DNA from: Ensifer adhaerens
Lineage (GTDB): Bacteria; Pseudomonadota; Alphaproteobacteria; Rhizobiales; Rhizobiaceae
Length of the DNA stretch: 64,000 bases
Reading direction: 5' to 3'
Assembly (NCBI RefSeq): GCF_020035535.1
Contig: NZ_CP083349.1
Span: 1,550,001-1,614,000 of the forward strand
In this document: positions 32,018 through 41,813 of the stretch, piece after piece
Layout of the letters: each line of letters starts with the position of its first letter
How positions within the stretch are numbered: position 1 is the stretch's first letter
The notes under the pieces: model-generated
Told to the model about the DNA's origin: nothing
What the model saw: only the letters and a program-made list of their open reading frames with translations
The model's database searches: none
Translations under genes and position numbers: made by a program

Positions 32018-33178
32018 ATGCGCATGAAGATGTTTTCGGCGTTGTTTTTCGGCGTTTCGCTGCTTGCCGGTGTCGCACTCGCGCAGGCACCGGCGCCTGC
32101 CTTCGACACCAAGGCAAAGCAGATCCTGCTTGTTGATGCCGAAACCGGCACCGTGCTTTTTTCACGCGCCGAAAACCAACCGATACCACCCGCGTCACTA
32201 GCCAAGCTGATGACGATGGAAGTCGTGGCCGAGGCTATCGGCAAGGGTGAGCTTTCGGCCGAAACCACCTTCGAAGTATCCGAGCATGCCTGGCGTACCG
32301 GTGGCGCACCCGCCGGCACCTCGACGATGTTTGCCGCGTTGAAATCCCGCATCCGCGTCGCCGACCTGTTGCAAGGCGTTGCAGTGCAGCTTGCCAACGA
32401 TGCCTGCATCATCCTTGCCGAAGGCATGACCGGCAACGAGGGCGCCTTTGCCGAACGGATGACGGCGCGCGCTCGCGAGCTTGGCATGCCGGTCGCAACG
32501 TTCCGCAACGCGACCGGGCTTCCCGATCCAGGCAACCAGATCACGATGAGCGAACTGGTGACGCTCATCCGGCATCTCCACGAGGCTCATCCGGATCTCT
32601 ATCGGCTCTATTCGCAGCCGGAGTTCGAATGGAACAAGATCCTGCAACGCAACAAAAACCCGCTGATCTCGGCCAATATCGGCGTTGATGGTCTGGCGAC
32701 CGGTTTTGCCGAAGGTTTCGGCTTTTCGCTCGCCGCTTCCCTCCAGCGCGGCGACCGCCGGGTCTATCTCGCCATGGGCGGTCTCGAGACCGACAAGGAA
32801 CGCATCGAAGAGAGTCGCAAGGTACTCGATTGGGCAATGTCTGCCTTTGAAAAGAAGCGGATCTTTGCCGATGGGGAAGCGATCGGCGAGGCGGCCGTCT
32901 ATGGCGGCGATGCCTCCCATGTCGCGCTGGTTGCCGGCGGCCCGGTCGACGTGCTGCTGCCGGTCGACAATCCGGATCGGTTGACGGCGCGCATCGTCTA
33001 CAAGTGGCCCTTGCGGGCGCCGGTGACGGCGGGAACGGAGGTCGGCGTCGTCAAATTGTGGAACGGCGAGAAACTGCTGCGTGAAGTGCCGGTCAAGACC
33101 GCGAGCGCCGTCGGGCAGGGCACGCTGACCAGCCGTGCCCTCGATGCGCTGCAGGAACTGCTGTTCTTCTGGATTTAG
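32018..33178 (+). CDS. DacF-like D-alanyl-D-alanine carboxypeptidase homologue with altered active-site motifs
   Basis: A 386-residue low-molecular-weight penicillin-binding protein homologue with a signal peptide (MRMKMFSALFFGVSLLAGVA, cut after ALA/QA). The SxxK motif is intact (Ser60-Leu-Ala-Lys63). The usual SxN is Leu125-Ala-Asn127, and the usual KTG is Ala227-Thr-Gly229. Both changes are clear in the DNA (CTT, GCG). The C-terminal domain (PLRAPVTAGTEVGVVKLWNG) is the PBP5-type stalk. Active members remove the last D-Ala from peptidoglycan stems. This copy may be inactive or have a changed substrate, perhaps acting as a scaffold. It lies between rlpA and tmk. Confidence 0.75.
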   Translation: MRMKMFSALFFGVSLLAGVALAQAPAPAFDTKAKQILLVDAETGTVLFSRAENQPIPPASLAKLMTMEVVAEAIGKGELSAETTFEVSEHAWRTGGAPAGTSTMFAALKSRIRVADLLQGVAVQLANDACIILAEGMTGNEGAFAERMTARARELGMPVATFRNATGLPDPGNQITMSELVTLIRHLHEAHPDLYRLYSQPEFEWNKILQRNKNPLISANIGVDGLATGFAEGFGFSLAASLQRGDRRVYLAMGGLETDKERIEESRKVLDWAMSAFEKKRIFADGEAIGEAAVYGGDASHVALVAGGPVDVLLPVDNPDRLTARIVYKWPLRAPVTAGTEVGVVKLWNGEKLLREVPVKTASAVGQGTLTSRALDALQELLFFWI

Positions 33179-33391
33179 CGACAGCAAGCCAAGGCGAGGG
33201 GAAGTTCCCGCCAATTCATCGCCACCTGACGGTTTCACAGCGCCGACCAATCGGCTAAACAGAGCCGGAGCGGGATGAGGATGGTTCGCGCAGTTTTCCG
33301 CCCCACCCCGCTCTAACCTATTAGAACCGGTCACGAGGTCGATTCGACCTGAACTCAGCGTGATCGGGGTCGCATGCCGATATGGGAACGC

Positions 33392-34075
33392 ATGGTGTCG
33401 CTGAAAAAGGGTCTGTTCGTAACATTCGAAGGCGGGGAAGGCGCCGGCAAGTCGACGCAGCTCCGTCTTCTCGCCGAATCGCTGCGCGCGCGCGGCTGCG
33501 AAGTGCTGACGACACGGGAGCCCGGTGGTTCAGCTGGCGCTGAAGCGGTGCGCCACGTGCTGCTTTCTGGCGCCGCGGAGGCTTTCGGGGTGCGGATGGA
33601 GGCGATCCTCTTTGCCGCCGCCCGCAGCGATCATGTCGAAGAGGTCATTCGGCCGGCGCTCGATAAGGGCACTATCGTGCTTTGCGACCGCTTCATGGAT
33701 TCCTCGCGCGTCTATCAAGGCATTACCGGGAACCTGGAGCAGAGCTTCGTCGAGAGCCTCGAGCGTGTGGCGATCAACGGCGTGGTCCCGGACCGGACCG
33801 TGATCTTCGATCTGCCGGCCAGCGTCGGCCTCGAGCGGGCGCAGCGCCGCGCCGGCGACGACAATCCCGATCGTTTTGAGAAGGAACAGCTCGAGACGCA
33901 CGAGAAGCGGCGGGATGCCTTTCTCGACATCGCCAGACGCGATTCCGAGCGATGCCGCGTCGTGGATGCGACACAGCCTGTCGAGGCCATAGCCGCCGAG
34001 GTACTTTCGCTCGTCGAGACCCTCCTGCCGCATGGCGATGGCACCGATACGTCGGCCGAGGAAGTGGTGTCATGA
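33392..34075 (+). CDS. tmk: Thymidylate kinase
   Basis: A 227-residue dTMP kinase from the start [20 protein letters not shown]; an ATG at 33374 is possible but gives an extra tail not typical of rhizobial proteins. The P-loop GGEGAGKST sits near residues 14-22. The [15 protein letters not shown] segment (about 98-110) binds dTMP, and the lid region is [18 protein letters not shown]. It phosphorylates dTMP to dTDP. The stop overlaps the holB start, forming the usual tmk-holB pair. Confidence 0.94.
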   Translation: MVSLKKGLFVTFEGGEGAGKSTQLRLLAESLRARGCEVLTTREPGGSAGAEAVRHVLLSGAAEAFGVRMEAILFAAARSDHVEEVIRPALDKGTIVLCDRFMDSSRVYQGITGNLEQSFVESLERVAINGVVPDRTVIFDLPASVGLERAQRRAGDDNPDRFEKEQLETHEKRRDAFLDIARRDSERCRVVDATQPVEAIAAEVLSLVETLLPHGDGTDTSAEEVVS

Positions 34076-35100
34076 GCGAACGAGCCGGCGTCCTGGATGG
34101 CGCCATCGCGCCCGCCGAGAACAATCGGCTCTTTGGCCACGAGCAGGCCGAAGCATTCCTCGCGCAGAGCTATCGCTCCGGCAAGGGACACCACGCGATC
34201 CTGATCGAAGGACCGGAGGGGATCGGCAAGGCGACCCTTGCCTTCCGCTTTGCGCATCACATCCTGAAACATCCCGAGCCCGCGGAAGCGCCTGAAACGA
34301 TTTCCGATCCGGATCCGGCTTCCACCATTGGGCGCCAGCTTGCCTCGGGCGCTTCGCATAATCTGTTGCACCTGACGCGCCCGATCGATGAGAAGACGGG
34401 CCGGGCGAAGGGCGCGATCACGGTCGACGAGGTCAGGCGGGCCGGAAAATTCTTCAGCCAGACGTCCGGTACCGGCAATTGGCGCATCGTCATTATCGAC
34501 CCGGCCGACGATCTCAACCGCAATGCGGCCAATGCCATCCTGAAGATCCTCGAGGAGCCGCCGCGCCGCTCGCTCTTCCTGGTGCTGACGCATGCGCCCG
34601 GAAAGTTGCTGCCGACGATCCGCTCGCGCTGCCTGCCGTTGCGGCTGAAGCCGCTCGACGCGGCGCCGCTGAGCCAGGCTCTGGCGCATCTCGGTTTCGA
34701 TCTCGAGGGCGAGAATTCCGAGCGCATCATTGCGGCCGCCAATGGCAGCGTCGCCGAAGCGCTGAAGCTCATCAATTACGGCGGGCTGGAGATCGCCGCG
34801 ACATTCGAAGGGATCCTCGCAGGGCAGGGCCCGTCGGTGCGCAAGGACATGCACAAGCTGGCAGACGTACTATCTGGCAAGGACAGCGAAACGATCTTCG
34901 AATTTTTCCAGGCGCTCGCGAGCGACCGCATCATGCGTGACGCGCGGGAGGCTGCGATCGCTGGAGACATCATGCGCGCCGAGCGCTTCGCGCGGCTTTC
35001 TGTCTCCGTGACTGAGCGCTTGACGGTCAGCGACGCCTACAATCTCGATCGAAAGCAGACCATCCTGTCGCTGCTCGATGACATGAAGGCGGCGCTATAG
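34072..35100 (+). CDS. holB: DNA polymerase III delta-prime subunit
   Basis: A 342-residue clamp-loader subunit. The start [20 protein letters not shown] overlaps tmk by ATGA. It has the AAA+ fold: [34 protein letters not shown] (Walker-A-like, EGIGKAT), and [20 protein letters not shown] with [12 protein letters not shown] (sensor/arginine-finger region). Delta-prime lacks ATPase of its own in many species but opens and closes the beta clamp with delta. Its last 6 bases overlap the opposing MazG-like gene. Confidence 0.9.
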   Translation: MSERAGVLDGAIAPAENNRLFGHEQAEAFLAQSYRSGKGHHAILIEGPEGIGKATLAFRFAHHILKHPEPAEAPETISDPDPASTIGRQLASGASHNLLHLTRPIDEKTGRAKGAITVDEVRRAGKFFSQTSGTGNWRIVIIDPADDLNRNAANAILKILEEPPRRSLFLVLTHAPGKLLPTIRSRCLPLRLKPLDAAPLSQALAHLGFDLEGENSERIIAAANGSVAEALKLINYGGLEIAATFEGILAGQGPSVRKDMHKLADVLSGKDSETIFEFFQALASDRIMRDAREAAIAGDIMRAERFARLSVSVTERLTVSDAYNLDRKQTILSLLDDMKAAL

Positions 35101-35400
35101 CGCGGCCTGGAAGCGCCACTTGCGCTCGATCGCCGCGCGGAGGTCGAGCTTGTGGTGGTGGGCGAACAGCAGCACATGCCCGAGTAGATCGGCGGTCTCG
35201 TCGGCCATCAGCGCTGTGAGTTCCTCCGTCGATACGCCGTGGCGCCGACCGCGGCCGCTGAGCTTGTTCCAGACCTGCGTCAACTCCCCCAATTCCTCCT
35301 GCATCTTCAGGATGAACCAATCGGGATCACGTTCTATGCCGTGCGCGCCGGCATAGCCGGCGGACGCAGTTTCAATTTGGCTGCCAAGCCGTTCCAGCAT
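35095..35400 (-). CDS. MazG-like nucleotide pyrophosphohydrolase domain protein
   Basis: A 101-residue all-alpha protein. The MazG-type metal-binding signature is EELGELTQVW (about 35-44), then DETADLLGHVLLFAHHHKLD (about 67-86). The EExxE and ExxD pairs bind Mg. Such small enzymes hydrolyse non-canonical or excess NTPs. It is opposite and overlapping the end of holB by 6 bases, and its start lies 176 bases upstream of metG, so a promoter for metG lies between the two. Confidence 0.75.
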   Translation of the reverse strand: MLERLGSQIETASAGYAGAHGIERDPDWFILKMQEELGELTQVWNKLSGRGRRHGVSTEELTALMADETADLLGHVLLFAHHHKLDLRAAIERKWRFQAAL

Positions 35401-35576
35401 GATTCGTCCTTCAGTTTGTTTCTGTTTTGTTCTAATCGGCGCGTGCTAAGCGCGCAAGGCTGGGAGCAGCGACGACGATCGCGCGGCCCGGGCTTTTCAC
35501 GGATCGCATGTTTCTTCCTTGCGGCGTATGCGCTAAGAGCGTGCGTAGCTTAATCCGAGATAGATCGAATCCGCCT

Positions 35577-37139
35577 ATGAGAGACACGTCCCCCTTTTAC
35601 ATCACCACCGCGATCTCCTATCCGAACGGCAAGCCGCACATCGGCCACGCCTACGAATTGATCGCGACGGATGCCATGGCGCGCTACCAGCGCCTCGATG
35701 GACGTGACGTGTTTTTCCTGACCGGAACGGACGAGCACGGGCAGAAGATGCAGCAGACCGCGCGTAAGGAAGGCGTGACGCCGCAGGAGCTCGCCGACCG
35801 CAACTCAGCCGAATTCCAAAAAATGGCCGTGGTTCTGAACGCGTCCAACGACGACTTCATCCGGACGACCGAGCAGCGCCATCACCAGGCGTCACAGGAC
35901 ATCTGGACCCGTATGGGCGAGGCGGGCGACCTCTACAAGGACTCCTACGCCGGCTGGTATTCGGTGCGCGATGAAGCCTACTACCAGGAGAACGAGACGG
36001 AGCTGCGCGACGACGGCGTGCGCTACGGGCCGCAGGGAACGCCGGTTGAGTGGGTCGAGGAGCAGAGCTACTTCTTCAAGCTGTCCGAATACCAGGACAA
36101 GCTGCTGAAGCACTATGAGGAAAACCCTGACTTCATCGGCCCGGCGGAGCGCCGCAACGAAGTGATCTCCTTCGTGAAGTCCGGCCTCAAGGACCTCTCG
36201 GTTTCGCGCACGACCTTTGACTGGGGCATCAAGGTCCCGAACGACCCGGCGCATGTCATGTATGTCTGGGTCGACGCGCTGACGAACTACATCACCGCGA
36301 CCGGCTATCTCGACGATCCCAAAGGACCGCGTGCCAAATTCTGGCCGGCGAACATCCATGTGATCGGCAAGGACATCATCCGCTTCCACGCGGTCTACTG
36401 GCCGGCCTTCCTGATGTCGGCCGGCCTGCCGCTGCCCAAGCGCGTCTTTGCCCACGGCTTCCTGCTCAACAAGGGCGAGAAGATGTCTAAGTCGCTCGGC
36501 AACGTCGTCGATCCGTTCAATCTTGTCGAGCATTTCGGCCTCGACCAGATCCGCTACTTCTTCCTGCGCGAAGTCTCCTTCGGCCAGGACGGCAGCTACA
36601 GCGAGGAGGGGATAGCGACCCGCATCAACTCCGACCTCGCCAACGGCATCGGCAATCTGGCGAGCCGCTCGCTGTCGATGATCGTCAAGAACTGCGACGG
36701 ACAGGTTCCGGTCTGCGGTCCGTTGACCGACGAGGACAAGGCGATGCTGGCCGCCGCCGACGCGCTGCATGAGATTACGCGCGACGAGATGGGCAAGCAG
36801 ATGATCCACCGGGCGCTGGCGGCCATCATTGCCGTTGTTTCCGAGACGGACCGCTATTTCGCCGGCCAGGAGCCCTGGGCGCTGAAGAAGACCGATCCGG
36901 CTCGCATGGGCACCGTGCTTTACGTCACGGCGGAAGTCGTGCGCCAGATCTCCATACTGCTTCAGCCGTTCATGCCGGGATCCTCGGCAAAGCTGCTCGA
37001 CCTGGTGGCAGCACCTGCCGACAAGCGCGACTTTGCAGCCCTCGGCGAGGCGGGGCGTCTGGTCTCGGGAACGCCGCTCGAAGCGCCGAAGCCAGTGTTC
37101 CCGCGCTATGTGGCACCGGAAGCGCAAAAAGGCATTTGA
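35577..37139 (+). CDS. metG: Methionyl-tRNA synthetase
   Basis: A 520-residue class I synthetase. The start [20 protein letters not shown] is preferred to an upstream in-frame ATG at 35508. The HIGH motif is at residues about 21-24 (KPHIGHAYE) and the KMSKS motif is EKMSKSLGN. The tRNA-binding alpha-bundle follows. There is no zinc-knuckle Cys cluster of the E. coli type and no C-terminal dimer domain; this fits the short MetG2 form of alphaproteobacteria. It charges tRNA-Met for translation. tatD begins 3 bases after it. Confidence 0.95.
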   Translation: MRDTSPFYITTAISYPNGKPHIGHAYELIATDAMARYQRLDGRDVFFLTGTDEHGQKMQQTARKEGVTPQELADRNSAEFQKMAVVLNASNDDFIRTTEQRHHQASQDIWTRMGEAGDLYKDSYAGWYSVRDEAYYQENETELRDDGVRYGPQGTPVEWVEEQSYFFKLSEYQDKLLKHYEENPDFIGPAERRNEVISFVKSGLKDLSVSRTTFDWGIKVPNDPAHVMYVWVDALTNYITATGYLDDPKGPRAKFWPANIHVIGKDIIRFHAVYWPAFLMSAGLPLPKRVFAHGFLLNKGEKMSKSLGNVVDPFNLVEHFGLDQIRYFFLREVSFGQDGSYSEEGIATRINSDLANGIGNLASRSLSMIVKNCDGQVPVCGPLTDEDKAMLAAADALHEITRDEMGKQMIHRALAAIIAVVSETDRYFAGQEPWALKKTDPARMGTVLYVTAEVVRQISILLQPFMPGSSAKLLDLVAAPADKRDFAALGEAGRLVSGTPLEAPKPVFPRYVAPEAQKGI

Positions 37140-37141
37140 GC

Positions 37142-37921
37142 ATGCTGATCGATACCCACTGCCATCTGGACTTCCCCGATTTCGAAGCGGAGCGTGATGC
37201 CATCGTCGCGCGGGCGCGCGAGGCGGGTGTCGAGCAGATGATCACGATCTCGACCCGCGTGAAGCGGTTCGAGATGATCCTCGCGATCGCCGAAGCCTAC
37301 CCAAACGTCTTCTGTTCCGTTGGCACCCATCCGCACAATGCGGACGAGGAACTGGACATCACGACGGAGGATCTCGTTCGGCTTTCGGCGCATCCGAAGG
37401 TGGTGGCGATTGGCGAGGCGGGTCTCGATTACTTCTACGACAACGCGCCGCGTGACGCGCAAATAGAGGGCCTGCGCCGTCATATCGCCGCGGCACGCGA
37501 GACGGGCCTGCCGCTCGTCATTCACAGCCGCTCGGCCGACGAGGACATGGCGGCGATCCTGACCGAAGAAACAGGGAAGGGGGCCTTCCCTTTCCTTCTG
37601 CATTGTTTCTCGTCCGGTCCTGACCTCGCCCGTGTCGGCGTCGAACTCGGCGGCTACGTCTCGTTCTCGGGCATCCTGACCTTCCCGAAATCCGAAGAGC
37701 TGCGCGAAATCGCCAAGACCGTGCCGCATGACCGCATGATCGTCGAGACCGACGCGCCTTATCTCGCGCCGAAGCCGTTCCGCGGCAAGCGCAACGAGCC
37801 GGCTTACGTTGCCCATACGGCCGCCGTGCTCGCCGAAACGATCGGCGTAAGCACGGAGGAAATCGCAACGATCACCGCGGAAAACGCCTTCCGCATCTTC
37901 TCCAAGATGCCGAGGCTCTGA
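37142..37921 (+). CDS. tatD: TatD-family metal-dependent hydrolase (DNase)
   Basis: A 259-residue TIM-barrel hydrolase. The metal site begins with DTHCHLDFPDF (about residue 4-14); Glu in AIGEAGLDYFYD (about 93-104), His in LVIHSRSADEDM, then HCFSSGPDLARVG and MIVETDAPYLAP complete it. TatD proteins act as 3'-5' exonucleases on damaged DNA. It sits between metG and an MBL hydrolase with almost no gap, as in many alphaproteobacteria. Confidence 0.93.
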   Translation: MLIDTHCHLDFPDFEAERDAIVARAREAGVEQMITISTRVKRFEMILAIAEAYPNVFCSVGTHPHNADEELDITTEDLVRLSAHPKVVAIGEAGLDYFYDNAPRDAQIEGLRRHIAAARETGLPLVIHSRSADEDMAAILTEETGKGAFPFLLHCFSSGPDLARVGVELGGYVSFSGILTFPKSEELREIAKTVPHDRMIVETDAPYLAPKPFRGKRNEPAYVAHTAAVLAETIGVSTEEIATITAENAFRIFSKMPRL

Positions 37922-37922
37922 C

Positions 37923-38759
37923 GTGGCGTTCCGGCGCGCCTTCACCATTCTTGGCTGCGGGTCGTCGCCTGGCGTGCCGCGGATCACCGGTGACTGGGGC
38001 GTCTGCAATCCCGACAATCCGAAGAACCGGCGCTTGCGCGCTGCATTGCTCGTCGAGCAGACTGCGCCCGATGGCGGCAAGACGACTGTCGTCATCGACA
38101 CCGGGCCGGACTTCCGTGCCCAGATGGTTGCCGCACAGGTGCGCCACATCGATGCGGTGCTATACACCCATTCGCATGCCGATCATCTGCATGGCATCGA
38201 CGATCTGCGTGGCTACGTCATTGAAAACCGGAGGCGGGTGCCGATCTGGGCCGATGCCTATACGATGGGGCGCATCCGCGAGGGCTTCGGCTATTGCCTG
38301 GAGTCACCGCCCGGCAGCGGTTATCCGCCGATCGTCGAGCCGCGGATCATTCCCGACGATTTGTCGCCCGTGGTGATATCGGGCGCCGGCGGGCCGATCG
38401 CGTTCCGGCCGCTGATGCAGTTTCACGGCAACATCCATTCTCTCGGATTCCGCGTCGGAGATTTCGCCTATTGCAGCGACGTCAGTGATTTTCCGGCGGA
38501 GACCGTCGCTAAGCTCGGCGGCCTCGATCTGCTGGTGATCGACACGCTGCAGTACAAGTTTCATCCGAGCCATCTGTCGCTGGTACAATCGCTCGGCTGG
38601 ATCGCCAGGCTGCAGCCGAAGCGGGCGGTGCTCACGCACATGCATGTGCCGCTGGACTACGACATGGTTCAGAGCGAAACGCCCGACCATATCGAGCCGG
38701 CCTATGACATGATGCAGCTCGAATTCGATGTCGACGATCCGGCATCCGCTGACACGTAA
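37923..38759 (+). CDS. MBL-fold metal-dependent hydrolase (PhnP-like)
   Basis: A 278-residue metallo-beta-lactamase-fold protein from a GTG start one base after the tatD stop. The metal motif is THSHADHLHGIDDLRG (residues about 82-97), with LVIDTLQYKFHPSHLSLVQS and VLTHMHVPLDYDM further on. GCGSSPGVPRI and GDWGVCNPDNP are also typical of the PhnP/YcbX-like group; such enzymes are phosphodiesterases. The tatD-MBL pair is conserved next to metG. Substrate unknown. Confidence 0.85.
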   Translation: MAFRRAFTILGCGSSPGVPRITGDWGVCNPDNPKNRRLRAALLVEQTAPDGGKTTVVIDTGPDFRAQMVAAQVRHIDAVLYTHSHADHLHGIDDLRGYVIENRRRVPIWADAYTMGRIREGFGYCLESPPGSGYPPIVEPRIIPDDLSPVVISGAGGPIAFRPLMQFHGNIHSLGFRVGDFAYCSDVSDFPAETVAKLGGLDLLVIDTLQYKFHPSHLSLVQSLGWIARLQPKRAVLTHMHVPLDYDMVQSETPDHIEPAYDMMQLEFDVDDPASADT

Positions 38760-38791
38760 ATTAGATTAATATTCCTATCTAATATACTGAT

Positions 38792-39748
38792 TTATTTGGA
38801 ATAATATGGAACGAGATTAGCCCGGATGCGATCCAGAACCGTGGCGCCGGAAAGATCCGGAACGAAGCGCTTGCCGGTGATCTTCTCGAAGGCCTCGATA
38901 TAGACTGCCGAGGTCTGCTCGATGAGATCAACAGGAATTTCCGGGATCGGGTCCTTGTAGGGATCGCAGCGCGCGGTGACCCAGGCGCGGACAAAATCCT
39001 TGTCGAAACTTTTCGGGCGTTCGCCGCGCTCGAAGCTCTCTTGGTAGCTGTCGGCGATCCAATAGCGGCTGCTGTCGGGCGTATGGATCTCGTCGGCAAG
39101 AATGATCGTGCCGTTCTCGTCGGTGCCGAACTCGTACTTGGTATCGACGAGGATCAGGCCGCGCTCGGCGGCACGCTGCTGGCCGCGGGCGAACAGAGCC
39201 AGCGCATATTGCCAGACCGTGTCGAGCTGTTCCTTCGTCAGCAGTCCTTGCTCGAGGATCGCTTCAGCCGAAAGCGGCTCGTCGTGGCCGCCGTCGAAAG
39301 CCTTGCTGGTGGGCGTGATGATCGCCTGGGGCAGCTTCTCATTGTCGCGCATGCCGTCCGGCAAGGTAATGCCGTACATCTCGCGCTCGCCGTTGCGGTA
39401 CTTCGTCAGGATCGAGGTGCTAGTGGTTCCGGCGAGATAACCGCGAACGACGACCTCGACCGGCAGGATGTCGAGCCGCTTGCCGATGACGACATTCGGA
39501 TCCGGATAGCTGACTACATGGTTCGGGCAGATGTCGGCCGTTTCCTCGAACCAGTAGCGCGCGGTCTGCGTCAGCACATGACCCTTGTTCGGAATCGATG
39601 TCAGGATGACGTCGAAGGCGCTGAGCCGGTCTGTGGCGATGATGATGCGATTGCCGTCGGGCAGGTCGTAGTTTTCACGAACTTTGCCTTTGTAGCGGTT
39701 TGGCAGTTCCGGAATGAAAGCATCTGTAAGAACGCGCAATTCGCTCAT
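38792..39748 (-). CDS. purC: Phosphoribosylaminoimidazole-succinocarboxamide synthase
   Basis: A 318-residue SAICAR synthase of the longer, eukaryote/alpha type. It begins [20 protein letters not shown] and carries [49 protein letters not shown], and a C-terminal [20 protein letters not shown] with DSSRYW. It joins aspartate to CAIR in purine synthesis. Many rhizobia also have a shorter purC; this could be the second copy. It converges with the MBL gene with an AT-rich, 32-base gap between. Confidence 0.92.
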   Translation of the reverse strand: MSELRVLTDAFIPELPNRYKGKVRENYDLPDGNRIIIATDRLSAFDVILTSIPNKGHVLTQTARYWFEETADICPNHVVSYPDPNVVIGKRLDILPVEVVVRGYLAGTTSTSILTKYRNGEREMYGITLPDGMRDNEKLPQAIITPTSKAFDGGHDEPLSAEAILEQGLLTKEQLDTVWQYALALFARGQQRAAERGLILVDTKYEFGTDENGTIILADEIHTPDSSRYWIADSYQESFERGERPKSFDKDFVRAWVTARCDPYKDPIPEIPVDLIEQTSAVYIEAFEKITGKRFVPDLSGATVLDRIRANLVPYYSK

Positions 39749-39920
39749 CGCATCTGGCCTTGAAAGTGGTGTTCGGTGCCGGAACGCTAAGCAGGCTGCA
39801 AAGGCCGGGTCAAGCTCGGCAAGGCAAGGATTGGCCGCAATCCATGTTTTCCGGCATATGGAGTAGTTCCATAATCTATCTTATGTGATCTTTATTTGTA
39901 GCCGGGTACATTCTATTTCC

Positions 39921-41003
39921 AAGTGCGACATGCCAATGATTTCAATGGTTTCCCCTTGGAGATTTTGGCATGTCCCGCCGCTATTCGCAGCTGAATCTGG
40001 CCGATCGACGCCGGCTCTTCCACTTTGTCGAACGCAAACTGCCGATCAAAGAAATGGCGCGCGAACTCGGGCGTCATCGATCGACGATCTACCGTGAGAT
40101 CCGGCGCAACACCTTCCACGATCGCGAGCTGCCCGACTATAGCGGTTACTTCCCGACCGTTGCTGACGACATCCGCAAAGAGCGGCGGCAGCGTTTGAGG
40201 AAACTTGTGCGGCACCCGCGATTGCGCGAACTGGTGATCGAGCAGCTGAAGGCACTGTGGTCCCCGCAACAGATCGCCGGTCGTCTGCTCGCCGATGGCG
40301 TGAGCGCCGTGCGGGTCTGCACCGAGACGATCTATCGCTTCATCTACGGCAAGGACGATCAGGCGCTGGAGCTCTATCAGCATCTGACGGAAGGCCGCCG
40401 CAAACGCCGTCCCCGCGGCGCGAGGAAACCGCGCGGCGGCACTTTTCCCGCTGCCTGCAGGATATCGCAACGTCCCGATTTCATTGGTGATCGTTCGCAG
40501 TTCGGGCATTGGGAAGGCGACTTGTTGATCTTCCAACGTGACCTGGGCAACGCCAACGTGACCTCACTGATCGAGCGCAAGAGCCGCTACACGGTGATGA
40601 TCAAGAACCACAGCCGGCACTCGCGGCCGATCATGGACAAGATCATCGAAACGTTCTCTCCCTTGCCAGCCTTTGCCCGGCAGAGCTTCACCTTTGATCG
40701 CGGCACGGAGTTTGCCGGATTCAGGGCTTTGGAAGATGGCATCGGCGCGCGGAGCTGGTTTTGTGACCCCAGTGCACCGTGGCAAAAAGGTGCCGTGGAA
40801 AACATCAACAAGCGCATCCGTCGATACATGCCAGGCGATACCGATCTTGCAGGCGTGTCGCAACGCAAGCTCATCCAGCTTGCTCGCCATCTCAACGACC
40901 AGCCGCGAAAGTGCCTCGACTACAGGACGCCGGCCGAAGTGTTCCGCGCACATTTGCAAGAGGGAGGCTGAACCCCTACCCTGAAAACCGGCGTGTTGCA
41001 CTT
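39921..41003 (+). mobile_element. IS30-family insertion sequence
   Basis: Imperfect terminal inverted repeats frame a single transposase gene: left AAGTGCGACATGCC (39921-39934), right GGCGTGTTGCACTT (40990-41003, AAGTGCAACACGCC on the other strand), 12 of 14 matching, with weaker matching further in. The length of about 1083 bases is usual for the family. A target duplication of 2-3 bases is expected, but I could not establish it with confidence. Confidence 0.8.
39970..40971 (+). CDS. IS30-family transposase
   Basis: A 333-residue transposase with intact frame, TTGGAG nine bases before the start. The N-terminal helix-turn-helix is LTADRRRLF-type: QLNLADRRRLFHFVERKLPI, then IKEMARELGRHRSTIYREIR. 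The DDE catalytic triad is suggested by GHWEGDLLIF (first Asp), FTFDRGTEFAGF (second Asp) and ENINKRIRRYMPGDTDL (Glu). WHTH-like residues RKCLDYRTPAEVF end the protein. It cuts and joins the IS ends. Confidence 0.92.
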   Translation: MSRRYSQLNLADRRRLFHFVERKLPIKEMARELGRHRSTIYREIRRNTFHDRELPDYSGYFPTVADDIRKERRQRLRKLVRHPRLRELVIEQLKALWSPQQIAGRLLADGVSAVRVCTETIYRFIYGKDDQALELYQHLTEGRRKRRPRGARKPRGGTFPAACRISQRPDFIGDRSQFGHWEGDLLIFQRDLGNANVTSLIERKSRYTVMIKNHSRHSRPIMDKIIETFSPLPAFARQSFTFDRGTEFAGFRALEDGIGARSWFCDPSAPWQKGAVENINKRIRRYMPGDTDLAGVSQRKLIQLARHLNDQPRKCLDYRTPAEVFRAHLQEGG

Positions 41004-41104
41004 CAGTTAGGATCTCCCCCGGGCGGATTCAAGGATGACATGCGACCCTCTCTCCAACGTTTGCGCAAAGCGCGCCCTCGTCACTTGCGGCACGCCCCTG
41101 GCGC

Positions 41105-41514
41105 TCAAGCCGTCCCAAACGCGGCACGCTCTTCCATGTAGGCCAATGGATCAGGTTTGTCTTTCATCAGTGTCTTTCGCCAGGCTTCCTGCTCGGCGTT
41201 GATCAGCGCCAATTCCCAAACACAGGCAATGACCGGTCTCCTTGCAGCATCCATCGGCTCAGAAGCCGTATAGAGTTTCCGATAGTCTGCCGGGTTGGGA
41301 TGACAAAGCCGAGACCATTGCTATCGCCCCCGGCCGCCATGCACGGAATGACGTCCTGTCGGACGAATGACTGAGCCAGCGTAACCATCGCGTCATCGAT
41401 GCGCCTGCCATCGGCGGCAAGGCCACAGGCTTTGAGCTTGAGACCGCCGATGTTCCAGTCGCCCAGGGTGGAAACATCACGTGGGCGGTAAATCTCGATC
41501 GTTCCGGCATTCAT
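41105..41514 (-). pseudogene. Conserved rhizobial hypothetical protein, single-base frameshift
   Basis: The frame starts MNAGTIEIYRPRDVSTLGDW and reads through AMVTLAQSFVRQDVIPCMAA and NGLGFVI. It then loses the family pattern. In another frame the expected C-terminus continues: PNPADYRKLYTASEPMDAAR, then PVIACVWELALINAEQEAWR, LAYMEERAAFGTA and a stop at 41105. A run of three C at about 41305-41307 where four would keep the frame suggests a single-base deletion in a homopolymer, either a real mutation or a sequencing error. It is about 100 bases from the right end of the IS30 element. Function unknown. Confidence 0.65.
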
Positions 41515-41763
41515 CGGCGCGCTCCCATCGATACATTGCCTCCCGCCACCTTGGGTGGTGACATTCAGAGAAAAACGACGAACTGCCAAGCGGTCGGCAA
41601 ACGTTAGCGTCGCGTCGCGTGGAGAAGCTCAACCGGGAACCTAACCCGGCTCAGCGCCTTTCCTTATGGCTGGCTCCATTGGGCGAGCCTGAATGGTTGG
41701 AAGGCTCCGCATAGCTGAGGTCGTGCATGTCAGCGGGCACTCGGCATTCCCCTACCCGCATTA

Positions 41764-41813
41764 GGTGCAATCATCGCCTTGACAAAAAAATCTGTCAAGG
41801 CGATGATTGCACC
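41764..41813 (+). promoter_or_regulatory. Perfect 21-bp inverted repeat abutting the ArsR start codon
   Basis: GGTGCAATCATCGCCTTGACA (41764-41784) is repeated exactly in inverse at 41793-41813 with an 8-base AAAAAATC spacer. The right arm ends at the base before ATG (41814). It contains TTGACA/TGTCAA half-sites that could be an ArsR-type operator. As RNA it would form a hairpin hiding the ribosome site (AAGG at 41798-41801). Either mode would be autoregulatory. Confidence 0.75.

Noticed and set aside
40972..41104. Extra passenger gene inside or beside the IS30 element
   Set aside because: The stretch holds the right terminal repeat and the end of the frameshifted gene only.
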